Positions 48,401 through 61,569 of a stretch of 64,000 nt of DNA are shown piece by piece; position 1 is the stretch's first letter; every line of letters starts with the position of its first letter. The notes under the pieces were generated by a model that saw only the letters and a list, made by a program, of their open reading frames with translations, did not search any database and was not told where the DNA came from. Source of the DNA: Puffinus mauretanicus (Eukaryota > Chordata > Aves > Procellariiformes > Procellariidae); contig JAJKFH010002656.1 in assembly GCA_023333565.1 (NCBI GenBank), forward strand, positions 620,001-684,000. The letters are read 5' to 3'. A program made the position numbers and the translations under genes.

Positions 48401-51278
48401 GGAACAAAGAGGGGTAAAACCAAGATACAGTGAGAGACACCAGCTAAAAAAAAAAGCATAATGAGAGTGGAGGCAAACAAGATAAATCCATAGAATCCAT
48501 ATGTCAAAGAGGCAAAACAAATGTCAAATAAAAAATGCAGCTTTCGCTGAGGGGAGCAGAAAGGAAATTAGAAACTTAACCAAACACACAAACCTGGGCA
48601 TTCCCCTTTGGTAAAATATGCAGTATGTGCAAGTGTGCAACAGCCTGTCTTCCTCTTCTGCCACACTGCTTAAACCCTGGTCTTCACAAAACACATGAAC
48701 TTTCACGTGCCCGCTACAGGGGCTTACATTGACTCCAATATAGGAAAAAGAATTTGACTTTTACCTTGGAACTGATTGACCTGTTGCACTGGATACGGGC
48801 TCCGCTGTTGCTGCAGATGCTGCCGAGGCAAATGTGACTGCTGCTGCAACTGCTGAAAATGAATGAGGGAAAGAAAGCAGAAGAGAAAAAGATGATTAAT
48901 TAATTAGCGAGCTGAGAAAGGGGCTGGTGGCAAAAGTACTGCAGCAGAACTGCAGCGTTTCTTATCTAGCAAGCTGTTCTGGAGAGACAAGCAGAGTCAT
49001 CTGAAGAGTCCTCCTGAGAGCACTTGGGCTACTTGGCACGCGGACTCCTTTTGGTTCGAAAAGGAATAAGCACTGAGGCTAATATCATTTCTCCTTACTT
49101 ACAACCACTTCATCTCGACCTCTACGGTGTGAACTTAACTGTCTTCAGGCTGAAAGGAGAAGGAGGGATATGAAATAACTTTGCTCACCTAGGTCTAAGG
49201 GCAACTGTAGCCACACACCCTTTCCTTCCCCCAGCCCTGCCAAGGTCTAGAGGTTTGTGTTCCTGGTACAAGACTTTCCTCCACCTCTGCACTCAAAACA
49301 CTCAGCTGCAAGGAGTACTGCATCCTGACCTGAGCACCATGGCCTAGGACCATTCCCGAGCCAAACCAGACACGGCTACTACCGCACATTTCCTCTTGTG
49401 CTTCACTGAATGATATTTGGGGAGCAGGTGATTGCAAAATGCCTCCCTCCCTTGATTCAGTCCAGACTGCTCCTCTTGTGGTTATTTTCTATGAATACTC
49501 ATGCACCTAAAACAGAATCGAGGGCTGATTATAAAAACAGAGAGGGTGTTTACCAGAACTTTCAAAGCCTAGGATATACTCGACTAAGCACTTACTAAAA
49601 GGACATGTCTTGGTGCTTCATCTGCAGCTGTACAAACACTGTACAAAATCAAGGATGTGTAACAAAGGTAAGAGAATGGCAAAGATGGGAAAGAAGCAAG
49701 TACTAAATCCCTGTGTTCATAAATACGTGTTACAAACTATCAAAAAGATAAAGGGAACCTTGTTAGGCACAAAACACCCAAAAGCCAGGAGCCTGAGGAC
49801 TGTGACTTCGTCACTTTTCGTCTATGCCAGCACACTTGACAGCCTCAGCCTTGTGGTTTTTCAACACTTTTAGGCTTGCCTTCAGCAGCCAAGTCAGTGA
49901 CTGGCTCTTCGGTTTATGCACTTGAATTGACCTAATCCATGATGGGGGAACATTACTGCATCCTCACTCTTCTGCACTTGTTCACCCCTGAACCAATTCA
50001 TGCATCTTTACCCTGAGTATTTCTAGGAGCATCCTTCCTGTTCATTGGGGGTGAATTTTTCTATTTCTCAGGAGGACCATGAGAAGACGGGAAGGCTATC
50101 AGTATTTCAGTGGTAATACAAAGTGCACGAGTTCTAACACAAACTAAGGCAGACCCCAAGTCTTAAACTGTATTTCCCAGCAAGAGAGGTAAAGCCAAGC
50201 TTAAAGCAACTACTGACCCATCAGAACATTATCTAGGTAACGTTAGGGGACTGCAAGTTTAAACTTGGGTATGAGCTTATAGGAACTTAACAGTGTGACT
50301 TTCCACTGACTTTATCCTGGGCTGCTTTTAAAACTGCAGCTGAGTTAAACATGCATAAGACATCACCATTCAGACCAGGTAATTTAACATCTCTATTGCA
50401 AAGCCCGAGAGCTCCAGAAGCTGGGTGACAGGCTTCAATGCAGCACTTCCACGCTGCCACTGCGAGAGGTGGTTTTACTGTTCTCCCACTTCAGCCTCTG
50501 GTTCCCCCCTTGATGCTGCCTCTCCCTTGTGCTAACATAATTGCTCATACTGGGATGTGATAAACCGGATTAAGGAATTGATCTGGGTAAATACTAACTT
50601 TTTTTCTTTGCTAGGTTACTGTAAACCCAAGTCAATTCTTTGTCCCAGATCACTGCACAGCTGTACGTAGCTTTTGCCAGTGCAAGACCGTAGTCAGAGG
50701 TACGGGAGAGCACCAGCAACTGTAACTGTAGCAGAGTCTGCTTCTGCCAGCGTAAACGCACCATGAGATACCAGGTTAAGAACTAACTTTTCCAGTGTCT
50801 AAAATCCCATGTGACTGTCAAGCCCACTGCTGGGAACATGGGTAATACTTGCCAAGCTAATGGTAAGACTGAGGCAGATGCCTCTTGTTTGATAACCATT
50901 GCTGAAATACCACGGTAGGACCCACAGAGAGAGAATTACCAAATATGAAAGGAAGGGCTGGTGTTGCAGTGTCTCTTGCGCTCACGCTCTCATACCGGCG
51001 TGCACTGCGGTGCCCGAGACAAACGGATACTGTACCTGCTCCGCCAGGATCTGCTGCTGCTGCTGCCTTTGCTCTCTTAGAAACTGTTGTTTCTGCTGCT
51101 CTATCACGTGGAGCTGGGCTCTCTGCTCAATCAGCATCTGCTTCATGATGGCCGCTTGAGGTTGGTTGCCCAGAAAGGGACCCCCAGAGCTCGTGCCTGT
51201 GACCACGCTGCTGGAGCCTGGTGGGACAGAAGGCTGCATAGGCCCTGTGGTCCGAGACAATCCCACTTGATGCTGCTC
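44411..51278 (-). CDS. MAML3: Mastermind-like 3, C-terminal three coding exons (partial)
   Basis: The CDS joins, in transcript order, 51278-51036, 48852-48765 and 45402-44411, giving about 440 C-terminal residues of a glutamine-rich Notch coactivator. Mastermind-like proteins bind the Notch intracellular domain-CSL complex through an N-terminal helix and recruit p300. That helix is encoded outside this window, so only the activation and C-terminal region is seen. Features are Q-rich stretches (REQRQQQQQILAEQ and the following exon), many Met/Gln/Pro/Ser/Gly-rich segments, QSMRTSRMMAQN, KGPVGQVLPRPQAPRLQ and the acidic C-terminus DEWIQELDELFGNPQ. MAML1 and MAML2 were considered. The sequence as I recall it, and the MGST2 neighbour in convergent orientation, favour MAML3. 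All three exons join in frame with good splice sites and no breaks. Confidence 0.94.
45403..48764 (-). other. MAML3: MAML3 intron between the last two coding exons
   Basis: About 3.4 kb of intron with no additional gene, clear transposon or structured repeat seen. The 92-codon plus-strand frame near 47.8-48.1 kb resembles nothing known. Confidence 0.85.
48765..48852 (-). CDS. MAML3: MAML3 penultimate coding exon
   Basis: This 88-nt exon lies between TTTTCAG and the donor AAG|GTAAAA. It encodes 29 residues, opening QLQQQSHLPRQHLQQQRS and ending QQVNQFQ, plus the first base of the Gly codon shared with the last exon. Confidence 0.93.
48853..51035 (-). other. MAML3: MAML3 intron after exon 3
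   Basis: About 2.2 kb of intron. No gene, RNA gene or mobile element recognised. Confidence 0.85.
51036..51278 (-). CDS. MAML3: MAML3 exon 3 (third from the 3' end)
   Basis: This 243-nt exon lies between TTTGCACAG and the donor CAG|GTACAG and encodes 81 residues in phase 0. It reads EQHQVGLSRTTGPMQ, then SSVVTGTSSGGPFLGNQPQ, KQMLIEQRAQLHVIEQQ and REQRQQQQQILAEQ. It is numbered 3 on the assumption that the gene has five coding exons as in human. Confidence 0.93.
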
Positions 51279-51959
51279 CTGTGCAAAGGGAGAGAGAAGG
51301 CCTCGTTACTCAGGGTGCTCCATGGGCAAGGGAAATTATGGCTCATTAACAAGAAGCGTTGAGTCTGTGGGTGAAGACTGGAGCTTAAAGAAAGTAAGGG
51401 TTCTTGGAAAGATGCTTGCAGCTTGTGACCAAGCCATGGGCTGTTCCCCACAGGGAGCAGGTGGCAGGTTCCTCTCCTCTCCTGGAGTTCAAAGCCCTCT
51501 CGGATAAAGCAAGAGCACTTTACAGTTCATTAATAATAAAATAATAAAGTCGTCTACTAGGTTTATTTTCATTTGGGGTATGTAACTTCAGAGTCATGTT
51601 TTTCTAAACTTTTTCTCCCTGATCATGGAGACAAGTATATTTTCTCTCCCTTTCCGTTTCCCTTTCTCCATAACACCAGTTTCACACAGTCATCTGGATT
51701 GAGGAGCTGAGGTTTTAGGCGCGCACAACGAATAGCAGGAGCTGGCAGCGTCAATTCCCCCTATATTGCACCAGAATCTCAGGATTTAACCACATAATGT
51801 GTTTATCTAAGATTTCCATCCCGCAGCATTGGACCAAAAGCGTGTAGTTGAAAGGATGCAGGGCACGTGATGCCACAGACACCTTCTCCTAAAACCACCC
51901 TGCTTTCTCTTTACGTTTCTAATCCAATTTGCTGCCTTTTAGTGCCGGGAAAATGAAGC

Positions 51960-52545
51960 GATAGAAGGCCAGGGGCTACATCCAAAACCTCCTCTCTCCG
52001 CCGGCCCTCCACCAGGCGCCAGCCGGGGGCTGCGAGGGGGCCGGGGAGCCCTCCCGCCCCGCGGCCAGCAGCAGCCCGCTCTCCCGGCGGGGGGGCCGGG
52101 GTTTCTCCCAAGCCCCGTGTCCGCCCCGGCTCCCCGCTGCTGCCGCCGGGCCCGCCGGCGCGGCCCGGGCAGGCTGCGGCCACCGGCGCCGCCGCCCGCC
52201 GGCAGGTGTCGCTGCCCGCCCGCGGCCCGGCCTGGCCCGGCCCGGCCGGCGGAGCGGGACCGGCCTCTCCCCGCTGCGGGCGAGGGGGGCCTGGGAGCGG
52301 CGGGACCCGCCCGCGGGCACCAAGGGAGCGGGCGTGGGAAGGCGGGGAGTGTTCGGGGGGGTCTGCAGCGGTACCCAGAGCTTGCGCCTCAAAAACCGCC
52401 CCCCGCGCTGCCCCGGAGCTGGCGGGTCCCCCTGAGCCTCCCGGCGGGTCCCCCTGAGCCTCCCGGCTCTCCCGCTGCCGGGGAAAACCGAAGCTTGCAC
52501 CAGCCCGGTGCCTCCCTTGAGCACTACGGAGGGAGCCTTGCTCAA
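51960..52545. promoter_or_regulatory. Orphan CpG island in MAML3 intron 2
   Basis: An abrupt block of very high GC and CpG content (for example CGGCGGGGGGGCCGGGG, GCCGCCGCCCGCCGGC) in otherwise ordinary intron DNA. It begins about 0.7 kb upstream, in the MAML3 sense, of exon 3. GC boxes are abundant and no TATA is evident. The composition matches an active or germline-unmethylated promoter. Open frames run through it on both strands, as expected in GC-rich DNA, and none resembles a known protein. It could serve an internal MAML3 promoter or a non-coding RNA. Confidence 0.6.
52421..52464 (+). repeat. 22-bp perfect tandem duplication in the CpG island
   Basis: The 22-bp unit at 52421-52442, starting GGCGGGTCCC and ending GAGCCTCCC, is repeated without mismatch at 52443-52464. 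It is likely recent or variable. Confidence 0.9.
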
Positions 52546-52853
52546 AAACAGATGGCCAGCTAGGGCCGTATTTAAAAAAATAAGGATTTGGGGGTTTGGT
52601 TAGAAAGCGGCAGGGGTAGCGCTCTTCCCCCAGTCCTTATTCCGGGTACTCCTTGGTGTAAAAGAGCTGAAGGATTTTCTTTTCTCTCCCATCTGCCTTC
52701 CACGTGATAGCACTGAGCCCCTCACAGTCCCTGCATGCGTTGCCCCTGCAACAGAGCAGCACTGCTCCGGGTCCCGCAGCAGGGACCGCCGCAGGGACTT
52801 GCCCTGGGTCACGCTCGCAGCCTGTGCTCAGCCAGCATGGGAGAGCCGGGCCC

Positions 52854-52885
52854 CAGAGCCGGCACCCCTCAGAGCCGGCACCCCT
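52854..52885 (+). repeat. 16-bp perfect tandem duplication
   Basis: CAGAGCCGGCACCCCT occurs twice in direct succession, about 300 bp outside the estimated CpG-island edge. Confidence 0.9.
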
Positions 52886-55800
52886 CGCCGTGGGGCTGGA
52901 CCCATGCCCTGTGCCCTGACCGGACACTGCTTACACCCGCCATCACCGTCCCGCACCCAGCACTTCAGCGCCCAGCTCTCTGCTCGGCGGGCTGGGATGC
53001 ACGGGGACTGCCTGGTGAGGAGAGATGAGTAATGCTGTGGTTAGCTCAGGCTGGCTTCCCGAAAGACAAAAAACTGTGCAAGAGCAGCTCTGCAGGGCAG
53101 GACCACCTTTTATCAAGTATTGGGAAAGCCACTGGCACGTACCGGCTTGTGGTGGTATCAGTGCTCTTCACCTCTGCTGGGCTAAGTAAGCCAGAGTAAG
53201 CACTGCAGAGTGCTGCTTGCTTGGCAGGACCAGCCTTAACATCTGCTCATTAGAACCTCTTTAATTGTTTTATAGAGATGGGTACTCATTCAAAAACACT
53301 AACTTAATGGACAGGAACTATATCGCTTTAGGATCCTTTGTGCAAAGCATGCCAGGGTGAGGTTTAGATTCATCTGCTTCATTGACAGTTTAAGTTATGT
53401 CAATGTGTGATTGGGAATGTATATAAAAGTAATCTTATGACACCCACCCCAACCCAGTCAATGAAAGGGTTAAAATCAATGCTTGAGTATAGCTTGGGAA
53501 ATTAGGATCAGCCTTTCTGCGTGAAGGTCAGGTTTTCAAGGACCCTTCTGAGGAAATAACAAGAAAATACAATTTGTCCACACCTCTATTTTGCACAGAT
53601 ATTCCCTGAAGGGCTCTCTGCTGAAAGGCAGCTCTCCGATATTTAGGTTCTTTCTCTTTTTAACATCTGCCCTGGTTTGAAAGTTGCCTCCCCGCTCCTC
53701 TTTCCATGTTTGCCCCGGTCCCGTCTCATGCTGCACTTTACAACCTGGTCAAGCGTCGTCCCTGCGGCACCGTAAGGGCGAGGGCTGTGGCAGCTGCTGG
53801 GGCTTCCCCGGGGCCCCGGGTCAGGGAAACGCACCCGCTAACGATCCCTCAGCTGCTCTTGCACCGAACCCTTTCGCCCACCCCTGTCCGTAAGCTCCCG
53901 CTCTTGTTGCCTGGGGGGGACACAGACATCAGCTGTCTCCAGCAGAGCTGATGGTAAAGGCTTTTTCCTACCACCCCCTGGCCCTCCCCCTACTTCTGAT
54001 GAAGTCATCAAGCTACAGATTGCATAACTGATGCACAGGACTATCTTGTGTTATACTGGGAGACGGGCCAACTGCTTCCATTTATAGACAAAAGCAATGC
54101 CACGCTGCCAAATAATGGAGCCTTTGCTGCAGCCACTACAAGGAAAAAGAAAAGGGGGGGAAAAACCTGGGAGCCAAAGGGCATGCTGTGAAGTGACATC
54201 ACTCGGAGCTTCCTCCGCCGAGCCTCAGCGCACAGCTGCCTTTGGGGCTGCAGCCCAAGTCCTCACTGAATCGCCTTCAAAACACTCTTATTGCAGAACT
54301 ACTGTCCTGGCTCTTACGCACACACGGGAGCGGCTGAGGGTCACATTCACCCCACGGTAATGCCGCAGAAGGCACTCGATTCTGCATCATGTTACATTGT
54401 AAGTTAATTCCAGAGTTTAAAAAGGAAGAAAGCTTTGAAAGGAGCCCCGCCGGCTGACATGAGCCCCGTGCACTGTGCAGCAGCTGGAGGAAATAGGAAG
54501 ATTAGCACAAAGGTGTTACTTCCAGTGCTGTGTGTTTAGTCATTTCGAGGTACGAGAGTTTACCTACTCATAGTGAAAACTTCCTGTTTCCAGTTTTAAT
54601 AGCAGGTTTAAAGCCAGGCCTTCTTCATCAAGCCAAAACACCACCCTCCTGCCCGGAATATTTCTTCTCCTTTCCATTTTTTTGGCGACAGTTCTTCCCA
54701 ACCAATGGTGAAAGGCCCCGCTGACATCACCGGGACCAGCCCTGGGTTGTGTGTCCTGAAAACAGGAGCACAGCCCAGGCAAAAGGTCTCCGCAGGCAGG
54801 AAAATGCTCCCTAGTGCCTGGGAGCAGAGCTTACCAAGCTGCTCACCAAGAGCACCTCTGCAGCCCGGCACTGCTGCTGTTAACCTCCGAGGGGGGGGCT
54901 GTACGGCCCTGCCCAGTCCTGGCAGCAGCACGGGACCACGTGGGCTTCTGGGTGGCTTCAGCTACCCAGCCAGGGGTGTGCACACCCACCCTCCTTCCAC
55001 TGTTCCCTCTGGAGGTCCAGCACGGAGATGAAACCTGGAAGTGGCCTGGGGGGTACATGTGTGTGGCTGGGAACAGGTTGAAAGAAGCAACGCTGGGCTC
55101 TACACGGCTGCCTCTTACAAACCATGCCTGCTGCAGGCCCAGATGCAGTCTCACCACAGGAGCCGAGCACCGAGTCAAGCGACGTGGGCTAAGTGCAGCA
55201 CTTCCACAGTTACAGAGCTTCAAAACCAAACTAATCCAAGCTTCACTGACAACGCTCTTTGCTCCTGCCCTGCCTGCCAGCTCCCTCACCCTCCTACTGC
55301 ACCCTGAGCCTTCTTACCCCTGGACCTCCTGCTCCTCCTCCTCATTCCCTGCCGTCCCTTTCTCCTTCCTACACCCTCTGCCCTGCCTCTGCCTCTGTGT
55401 TTTCCTTTCTCCTCTAACTGGCGCTGCTGCCTCTTCGCTCTCCAGACACCCTCATCAGCACCCCGGCTAACCAGCTCCTGGCTGCACACCACCTCCACAG
55501 CTGACAGCGCCGGTACCCAGCGGCCCATGCCCACAGCCTGACTCACCGTGTGACTCAGGCTGCCACCGCTCCGGAGGGATTCCCTGGGGATCCGAAGCAG
55601 CAAGGGGACAACCCAGCTCCTTCCCCCAGGGCCCTGTGCTCGTGCGCGTGTGGGCACGTGCATACAGGGGTGCCCTGTACGGGTGTAGGCATGTAGTCCC
55701 TGAAAAGAGTGACAAGATGTCCTGGAATGGGAAACGTGCTGTATTCTCAGCCTGTCTCTCATCTGCCTGTTACGTCTGGGAAGATGGTACAGCGTGACTT

Positions 55801-58800
55801 CTGATTTTCACTCTGGCTATTTTCAACAACGCTCAAGGCCATTGCGTGCTACTCGCAGGCTGCAAACAGCTCTCTCCTGGTAACGGTGGCTCGTGCAGAG
55901 TTACACGCGCTCCAGCCGGGATGCGGGAAGCTGCAGCTCCGCCGCGAGGTCCTCACCGAGGGGCAGGTGAAGCCGAGAGGCCGGTTACGCACAGGCGGAC
56001 GGTGCCAAGGCCTCTTCCCCTACTCGGCTGTGCCTCAGAGCAAGTTCAAACACAGGCGCTGGCCCTGGCTAAGCTCCCAGGGACCCTGCCAGGACCCCTC
56101 CTGTCTCTGCATCCTCAGCCACCCGCTTTTAAAGCAGCCCAGGGACAGAACCAAGTGCTCGGCCTCTGGGAGCAAAACCAGGTATTGAAAGAGCCAAGCT
56201 GCCGTTGACGGAGCCAAAAAAGAGCCACAGTTTCCAAATGGTCAGCATTACAAGTCTGGACAGATTTTTATAGTTGCAGAGCACCCAGTAAGAGGAACTT
56301 TTGTAGGGATCTGGCTGCTTAGTTAACGCCTAGATAGGAGTTGCCCTCTGTTGATAATCTGATCCTTAGTTAAGTGACAGGAGCATAAATCCTGTGTCCT
56401 CCCAGTGTATTTCTGGAGTGAGGGGATCCTCCACAGGAGTGCAGGGGTGATGTGTAGGCATATATGTACAGTTATGCACATTAAACGTAAGTGACTTTAA
56501 AAAGAGAACAAAGGGGAGTGGAAAAGGTATTTTCCTCTTTGTCTCAAATCTTATATGCCTCTTCCTTACCATGCAGTGATTTATTCCTTCCGTATGTCAT
56601 TCAATCTCCCAACTACAGCTAAAAGCAATCACACAATTTTCTTTCAGAACAAGCAGAACGACCACCAGCTGATGCCCCGAGGGCCGGGCAGCTGGGTGCG
56701 GGTAAGCGCAGGCAGGCACCAGCCAAGCCTGCTCACCAGCCCTCCCTGCACAGCCTGATGATCAGAGCCCTCGCACACGGTGAGCCGGCTCTGCTCCTGC
56801 TGAAGGCCGGGGGGCAGAGCGGGACCCCAGGGAAAAGGGGGCTCTTCCAGGCAACTGCTGGCAGAAAGCGACAGAGGATGGGTATTCCACCTCTGGGAAC
56901 AAAGCGTTTCCCAAAAAGCTGAGGGAAGCAGAGACTTGAAAGCAGGGTCTTAGTCTTAATGTGCGCAACGGACAATCAGACATGAGCTCGCTATGCCGTT
57001 CTGTGGTATGTGAACTAATGCGATCCTTGAATATACAAAGAGCGGAAGAGCAAATAGAAGCCAGGAGGTGGCTTATCCTGCATACTGCATTAGAAGAACA
57101 ATACTAGAAAATGTACACAATCAGATGTCTACGTTTTAGAGTCGGAGCAGGAAAAGAAGACACAAAAATGATTTGAGGCAAAAAGTGCCAGTGAGTGACT
57201 TAAAGAGCTCAATCCATTTAGCTTACCACAAAGAAAACTGAGAGATGCTTTGACCATAGCATATAAAAATACCTTCACGAGGGAAGAAATCCTTTAAAGA
57301 GTTCTTTTATCCAGTGAAGAAGGCAAAACCAGATACAAGGGCTGGAAGCTGAAGACAGATTCAAATCAGAAAGAAGAATCAAATTTTTACGCTATGATTT
57401 CATTACCCATCAGAAATGGCAGATCTCCACGTTTTGATATCTTCGAGGATGACGGCCTTTCTGGATAAATACAACTTAGCGGTGCGATTGAATGGCCTGC
57501 GATGTACAAGATAGTGCATATATGTATATACATTAAAAAAGGGGGTCTCTAACCTATTACTGGGATCAAAAATATTACTCCATTTCCATATACTATGTCA
57601 CAGTAAAACATCATCTCTACCCAGGGTTTTCTGAGCAGCCTGAAAGCACGTTCCGATATTCCCCCCGAAATATTTCTATTAAATTCCTTGTAATGTTGTT
57701 ACTTATTGTATCTGGCAGGGATCTTAACCCCCTCTCTAAATCAGGCTGCCCAAAGCAAAGCCCCCTTTCGCAGAATGGTACCATCTGACAGACTAAGGGA
57801 ATTACAAATCCATTCATTTCAGACTTTTTTTTTTGCCTTGAAAGAGCCAGCGTACAGGACGAAAGGACGGAATATGCCAGTTTACGACTCCGACTCCGGC
57901 AGCAGGCTCTGCAGAGCGGATTGCTTCACCTATTTCCTCTGTCATCCAGTCTCAAGGAGGGGCTGCAAACCTCTCCTCTCTCCCCGGGCCCCCGGTTGCC
58001 ATGGTCTTTCATATAGTATCTGCGCGAACAAGATCCCTCTGACGTTTGACACCAGACCTCTGCATGCAGCCAATTTGTTTTCCTTTCACCTCCCTTCGCC
58101 TCCATCTCTCCTCCCCGTGTTTTTGATACAGTTTATTCTTTCCACAGAACAAACAGGATCTGTCAGACTATTACTTCTGTGTCTTTTTGTTTGTTCATCA
58201 GAGGGACTAATTTCTTCATTTCTGGTGACGAAGTAGATAACAAAGGGTTCTAAAATGAGCAACTGTTCTTCTAATACCATCTAAGAGCTAAAGACCGTCA
58301 GAAGTTCATCTCAAAGATTGCGAGGCAGAAGGGATCTTCGTTTTACCGGGTGGCACCAGAAGCCCTGCCTCCCCGTGCACCCACTTCTGCTTCAGCACCG
58401 TGGTTTGACTCCACAAATCCTGAGCAGTGCTGGTGGGATTCAGAAATGCAGCGTTTCAACAGAATGCTGTTGAACTTCAACCAGCATAATTAAAACAGGC
58501 TCATTTTCTCATTTACAAATAACAACTCTGGCGTTTTCTCCTCTCCCCCAAGAAAGAAACCTTTGCCGGGGAAATCACTCCTGCTTTTCAGTGTTGTTTA
58601 CCCTCAGTTTCACCAGCTAGTTCCAAGGTACGGAGCGTAACGATATAATGGTTGGGTTTGTGCACTGAGGAAGAACTGTTCATTTATCTCAAATAACTAG
58701 TTTCCTTGTAATTGCAATTTCTTTTTGGTCATCTTATTTTTAGGAGAAAAAAATGGATCAGCCCAAATTAAACCCAAAATACATCTCTCAAAAAGGGAGA

Positions 58801-60513
58801 AATGAGTATACAGATATAAAAATACTTGTGAAGTGTAAAATTAAGATGAACTCTTCTTATTTGCTTTAATGAGTTACAAGTCTTGGCTCAAGCAGAGTCT
58901 CTTGCAAGTCTATCGTTATCACCTAGTACCTGCTCGGTCACCTACGGGACGTGAACCTTGCGGGCCTGGGCAAGTCCCCATGGATATGCCCATACACGCT
59001 GTGGATGGTAGGGGCTAGTGACTGTGCTACCAGCTGGCCCGGAGGAGCTGAGACCGAGCCGACACAGAGCCCTGGCGACTCTGGCAGGTCTCTGATGCAG
59101 CCGGGACCGCTTCTGATGCTCCCACCCAGCCCCTGCAATGGGAATCAATCTGCCCGCTCTGCAATCTCACCTGCTCTTGAGCAATTTGCACTAGCGTTCA
59201 TGCTCCAGTGAAAGGGTATTTTACATAATTTTCTTGCAGGAGTGAACTAATGGGGTTAATCAAGCCATTAATTTGACCCGCAGAGGGAATGGCTGCACAG
59301 ACAAGTTTGTGTGAGCAAGCCCGGGTGTGGTTTTACAGCGCATCGGTTGCTCAGAGGTTACTCCCACGTAACGCAGGAGTATGGAGCAGCCCTCCTCTCC
59401 CTGAAGAGCAGCCACCTGGCATTAGTTCTCGAGGCAAGAGGTCTGAGGGGGCTGCGGATGTGCCACAAAGCCAGCCCCTAACTGGCCTCTTGGCGCTGTC
59501 TCTGCAGCCGTGCTCTCCAACGCCTGCCCGCAGCCACAGCACCAATTTCTGAGCTCCGGCCCCTGAGCAGGGCTGGAAGGAGGGCGAGGATTTGAAAAAA
59601 CACCAAGTGCCCAACCTTATATTTTCTGCATATTTATGAAGGCCGTAATTACTCCCCTGAAAGACTGCTGCATGAAGCTGTGCCACCATGGCATTTCACA
59701 GCGCGCCCCACCACTCTGAAAGCAAGCAGCAACCTTCGGGGAGCAAAAGGCAGGGAGAGCTGAAACGCCAGCCCGCACGATAGCTTTGCCATACCCTCTC
59801 CCCGCTGCCTTCTACCACAGGCACAGCTGAGAACTTTCAAAGGTACAAATCAGGGCACTCCAGAGGAGCTGCGACTGCCCTCTCGGTGCCAGCTTGGCCC
59901 TGTCTTGTCAGATTTCCCGGGGCTTCGGAAGCTGGTCTGGGAGCAAAACGGAGCAAGAACCAAGCTCACGGAGGTGGCTGGACCCTGAAGCCGGTGCCTG
60001 TTAGAAATTCTCCTGCTAAAGGTTTTAGCTTTAATCAATGCCCCATTCGAGGGCATCCTGGAGCAGGAGGGAGGAAAGCTAATGTGAAGCGTAAGGATAA
60101 TCATGGCTAGAGAGCCCCGGGGAGGGAGGAGAGAAGAAAAATGGAAGATGAAAGCAGGCAAATGGTTTAAACAAACAGTCGCACAGGGCCAATGAAAAGG
60201 GGGAACAGAGGGAAAATGACACAATAAAAATAAATGCTATAAGAGAAAGAAAAGCTTCTAGCACACACAGGGAAAAATGTGGGGCCTGGAAAAAGCAAAA
60301 GTATGAGGAAAAGATGCTCTAATGGAGCTCTCTAGCAGCAAACACTAACCCATTACCAGGCAGCCCCTTTCCTTCTAATGGCCCGAGCCTGTACCACATT
60401 ATCACCTTGTACCCCATGGAGTTCGCTGGTTGTTGAGGTATTTCACAGAGCCTGGCTCTAGCTCACGCCTGGCAGAAGCTGCCTGAAGTCTCCTGCGGAC
60501 AATTGCAGAGTTG

Positions 60514-60531
60514 TTTTTTTTTTTTTTTTTT
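60514..60531. repeat. T18 tract
   Basis: An uninterrupted run of 18 T residues in MAML3 intron 2. No retroposed sequence could be recognised next to it. Confidence 0.85.
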
Positions 60532-61569
60532 ACTCTAGGTGAAAGTTTGTTAAATTTCCCCTTGGTTGTTTTGTTTGAGCATAAACAAAAGGTATTTTTC
60601 ACACTTAAGGGCGTTTTTCAGATCCTTTTCTCTGTGCTGTGATAAATGAAATCCCTTTCATTTTTAGAAATTCAAACTTGGCACTTGTGTTGCTCCTCAG
60701 CAAGCAGCATGTAATTTGCCAAGCCTGAAAGAATCCTGGCTGAGAAATAAACACAGTGGGCCATATGCTCTCCTTCCCATATGCAGAAGGCACCTCACCT
60801 CAAAAATTGGGAAGAGGCTGCAATTGCCCCATGTCGTTGCTTCTGCCAAGGCAAAAAAAAATCCACAGAAAAATTTAGACCAAAGGTTTGGGGCTCTCCA
60901 CAAAGTAGCCCTCTTTCTGCACGCCTCCAGGGACCTCCCCTGCGCTGTCACTGGCTATGTCGCCGGCTTCTGGCCTGGCAGAAATGCGGTGAGGGGTCAG
61001 GGAGTGCGTATGCCACGTCTTAGTGCTCACAGTAAGGCTGCATTATCTTTGTTGGTATTTCCTGGCACAACTTGCTTTGCAAGTGAACGATCTGCAGAGC
61101 ACAACCGTTCCTTTAGTAGTATTCTTTTCTAGCTCATTCACATCGTGCCCTCATGGGAGGAAGATCATACACCAGAAGGACTTGGGTGAAGTGAGGACTT
61201 CTTTCTGCTCCATGATCATAAGAAACACAGACGGAGAGTGTACCACATACACATATTACCTCATTTTTTTTGTAATACCTCAGACACATTGGTGCTTATA
61301 AGGAATGGTCATCTGTACAAATTCATGCATAAATTCCACGATCTTCCCCTGTCTGACACCAACTTCAAAGAGTTGGAATAACTCCCTTGTCTTTGGATAC
61401 AGGTGCTCGTCTATGCAGCCTCTCTACAGGTGGTATTTCAATCTAAAATTGAGAGCCAAGTGTTTTCAAAAGGTAGCCGACAAGACCAAGGGAAGTGGTC
61501 TTCTGCTGCAGCTGCCCAGCAAAGCACGTTATCTTTGCTGTAGTTTCAAGTAACTACCTGCTGATAAGC

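Noticed and set aside
51976..52545. 189-codon minus-strand frame in the orphan CpG island
   Set aside because: It has only compositional openness, no known domain and no clear donor leading into exon 3. It is kept only as a possible non-coding first exon.
54814..55470. 218-codon plus-strand frame
   Set aside because: The C-terminal part is a pyrimidine-rich Pro/Ser/Leu run, nothing is recognisable, and overlapping frames exist on both strands.
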